The notes below the pieces were generated by a model. It ran no database searches and was not told the origin of the DNA. It saw only the letters and a list, made by a program, of their open reading frames with translations. From Eudorina sp. 2006-703-Eu-15 (Eukaryota > Chlorophyta > Chlorophyceae > Chlamydomonadales > Volvocaceae), in assembly GCA_003117195.1 (NCBI GenBank), contig BDSI01000011.1:1670056-1734055 (forward strand): DNA of 64,000 bases, in the 5' to 3' direction. The position numbers and the translations under genes were made by a program. Of this stretch, positions 61,724-64,000 are shown piece by piece. The stretch's first letter is position 1; the number at the start of each line of letters is the position of its first letter.

Positions 61724-62338
61724 CTCCCAATGTTGCACATGTACCACAAATGTTAACTTGTGGGATTCGATCGGAGACAATCCACCGCACAAATACCACG
61801 GCAGCGATAACGGGCCTGTCCCTGTCCCAGGGGCCCTCACGGAACCCCTTACTTGGGCAAGACTCAAATCAGTATACTACAGTGTGAGCCTTGCGTGAGG
61901 TGGTGTCCCTACATTCATCTCACATTACATGGTGCTGGCCATGTTTGCAAACATGCATAACTGTTGTTGGTCCACACCTTGATCCCCAACAATGCTGGCA
62001 CACCTATCCATGCAGACTGGTATTCAGCCATAATCAGTGCCACATTTGCATGGCCAAATAAATTCCACTTCACACGGACCATGTGAAATCTTATGAGTCA
62101 TCATCCGCCCAGCAGGTCGTGCTTGCATGATGTCTGTGAGAACGTCATGTTCCCTTCTCACCCTACAGCATCATCCAGCCACAACACATTCACTGATACC
62201 ACCACTTGGCCTACAACGGCACTATGACAGGGTTTTGCGCAGCCGCGTTCACCGCACTACACAACTTACATTTTCATGCGCGCACGTCAGTACTTTGCAC
62301 CCGTCATAGAATACGTAGCCCACCGTGTAGATGATATC

Positions 62339-62426
62339 TTCCGATCTGCCTGGATCGAACAGGCGACCTAAGGATGCCAATGATGCCCATTACAGTCCTT
62401 CGCTCTTCAGCTGAGCTAAGATCGGA
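62339..62426 (-). tRNA. tRNA-Tyr(GTA), copy 4, one base missing in the D loop
   Basis: As the other copies, but the D loop reads GCTGAAGAGC instead of GCTGGAAGAGC. It is either a variant or a sequence error; similar deletions run all through this unit. Confidence 0.8.
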
Positions 62427-62451
62427 TACTTCCGTGACACGCTGACTGCCA

Positions 62452-62522
62452 TATCGAGACCAGGTTTCGATCCTGGGACCTCGGGTTATGAGCCCCGCAC
62501 GCTTCCGCTGCGCCATCTCGAT
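62452..62522 (-). tRNA. Initiator tRNA-Met(CAT), copy 4, one base missing in the anticodon stem
   Basis: 71 nt. One C is missing from the 3' side of the anticodon stem (CCCGAGG instead of CCCCGAGG), which would weaken the stem. The acceptor and T arms are intact. Confidence 0.75.
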
Positions 62523-63708
62523 GCACAAATGCAGGGATCTGTACCTCGACTGGTGGATGACACATCAACCAGTGCGACATCATAACTACACACACATGTG
62601 TACTCCCCTCCTTCCTTCAAAACAGGTGTCCGAGCCGCCAAGGAGAATCCAAAGAAAAGAAAGAAACGAAGCCTTGACTTGATCTTTGATCATTGACATC
62701 TGCAGCGCAAGCCTGTAGCAGGTGTCCGGGGTTTAGGGTCAAAGGTTGTAAGGCCGTGTAATACAACAGCCTGCGCCGCCCGTGGAGCAGTGTGTCTGGT
62801 ATGAGGTTGTGTTGGCGGCGGTCGTGGCCATGGAGACTTGCCGCTGATTCATGGCGGCCGCCCTGCGGACAGCAGCGTCGCTGTCAGGGTCTGGCTGTGT
62901 CGCTGGGGCAGGAACTGGCAGAGCAGGGGAGCGGCACGCAATTGCCAACTTATGTGGACGCCTTCACAGATTTGTCCTGTTGGGACTCCCGTGATACGGG
63001 TGGAACTCGGTGCTGCCATTCTACCCTGTTTTAAGAATGTCGGGGGAGTCCTGCAGTACTGTGCAGGGCCTGCTGTTGAGGACTGAGGCCGGGCGCCCGT
63101 CCTCTGCTTGCTTTCAGTTCGGGGAGCTGGCCTACCCTCAGCTGCTGTGTGGTGGTAGCTGGGTGCTGGGTGCCTGTGTGGGCGACCTCCCCTGTGCTTG
63201 GCTTTATTATCCACTTCTGGGGATCCCAGCCAATGCTGTGCCTATGCCTTTGATAGTGTTGTCCCGCTGTATGTGCGTCTCTTCTTGTGTAGATAGGTGG
63301 CTGTCTGGATGGGGATGCGGCCCTCTAATGTTTTTGGTCAACGCTGCAACCAAGAACATTAAAGGTGTAGGGGTACCTTGCCGCCTTGCCGGTGGGGCCC
63401 GCTGGGCTTTTGCCCTTTCCGGGGTCCGCTGTAACGTTCATTCATTCAACAGAAAGATGTAACATATACTATTTATATATGTGCGTTTATGGTATACAAA
63501 TAATACACTGGTTTAGATTTGTTGAAGTGAATTAGTACATGTATAAAATATTATTATTAGTAATAGTGTAATTTATAACATAATACATGTATACAGTATA
63601 TATAATATGTAGGTTACCGACCTATGTATAATTGGTGTTTGTATATGCGACTGTCCGGGATGATGCCACTGTTTTTCCAAATGGCGGCACAGATTCACCT
63701 GGAAAAAC

Positions 63709-63811
63709 TGGAGTCGGAGGGCATCGATCCCCCTACCTCCCGCACTTCGACCGGCGCGCTAGCGTCCTACAGGTTGCTAAGCGGGCGCTCTACCATTTGA
63801 GCTACGACCCC
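63709..63811 (-). tRNA. tRNA-Ala(AGC), with intron, copy 4
   Basis: The mature sequence is unchanged. The intron differs from the other copies at the ccggcgcgctagc stretch (ccgggcgcctagc elsewhere). Confidence 0.92.
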
Positions 63812-63897
63812 ATGATGGCACCTGAGCTTCTCATATTGTGTATGGACACACAACCCAGACTGCAGGTGCAGTGTAGGAGCCAAGTGCTACCTCGGAG

Positions 63898-63971
63898 TGG
63901 GTCATATCAGGATCGAACTGATGACCTTGGCGTTATTAGCACCACGCTCTAACCAGCTGAGCTAATAACCC
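63898..63971 (-). tRNA. tRNA-Ile(AAT), copy 4
   Basis: The gene is identical to the other copies. The unit is cut by the window end 29 bp further on. Confidence 0.96.
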
Positions 63972-64000
63972 CTCCCAATGTTGCACATGTACCACAAATG

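Larger units (their letters stand above)
54992..64000. repeat. Tandem array of a 2,259-bp tRNA-bearing unit, four copies
   Basis: Units run 54992-57240 (2,249 bp), 57241-59499, 59500-61758 (both 2,259 bp) and 61759 to beyond 64000. Each starts at tgtgggattcgatcggagac. Copies 2 and 3 are almost identical. Copy 1 lacks 10 bp near 55403 and has a few substitutions in its first 430 bp, as expected for an array edge. Copy 4 is about 11 bp short through scattered single-base deletions. Each unit has four minus-strand tRNA genes in two pairs separated by about 1.2 kb. That spacer has a GC-rich part and an AT-rich stretch (about 56690-56880 in copy 1). Small open frames repeated in each unit are mostly antisense tRNA or spacer. 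Confidence 0.97.

Overview
This window looks like nuclear DNA of a chlorophyte green alga, most likely a Chlamydomonadales (volvocine-type) species. The evidence is high GC (about 60-65% by eye), genes broken into many short exons with GTG(A/C/G)G-type donors and CAG acceptors, many G/C-rich minisatellites, a chloroplast-targeted DUF2854 protein, plant-type nuclear tRNAs, and a TGTAA poly(A) signal after the largest gene. All spliced models were assembled by hand from reading-frame phase, splice consensus and remembered protein families. No alignment was run.

Layout. 1-770: tandem repeats full of ATGACT/AGTCAT words. 2131-8157 (-): an intron-rich catalase-peroxidase (KatG) gene with a signal peptide. 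About 8160-10130: a less GC-rich island with broken, unrecognised coding-like fragments. 10130-12057: no convincing gene. 12058-13613 (-): DUF2854/slr0575-like thylakoid protein, 4 exons. About 13895-18908 (+): leucine-rich-repeat protein, 8 exons. 20834-23450 (+): CaMK/CDPK-like protein kinase with an MGxxC acylation start. 23800-24515 (-): spliceosomal SmD1, 4 exons. 25304-53391 (+): a giant inositol-trisphosphate-receptor/ryanodine-receptor-family calcium-release channel. I could chain 51 exons in phase into about 3,363 residues, with MIR, RIH, RIH-associated and six-TM pore modules and the C-terminal CxxC...HxxxxH element.

54992-64000: a head-to-tail array of a 2,259-bp unit, four copies, still running at the window edge. 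Each unit carries four nuclear tRNA genes on the minus strand, Ile(AAT), Ala(AGC, intron), initiator Met(CAT) and Tyr(GTA, intron), so 16 tRNA genes lie in about 9 kb. The last copy carries scattered single-base deletions that look like consensus error.

Functionally, the calcium channel and the CaMK-like kinase could belong to calcium signalling, but nothing in the sequence links them directly. KatG handles peroxide, SmD1 is splicing housekeeping, and the array supplies tRNA dosage, including initiator tRNA. The most unusual items are the tRNA array, a channel that has lost most canonical IP3-contact residues and has an altered selectivity filter, and the broken-ORF island beside katG.
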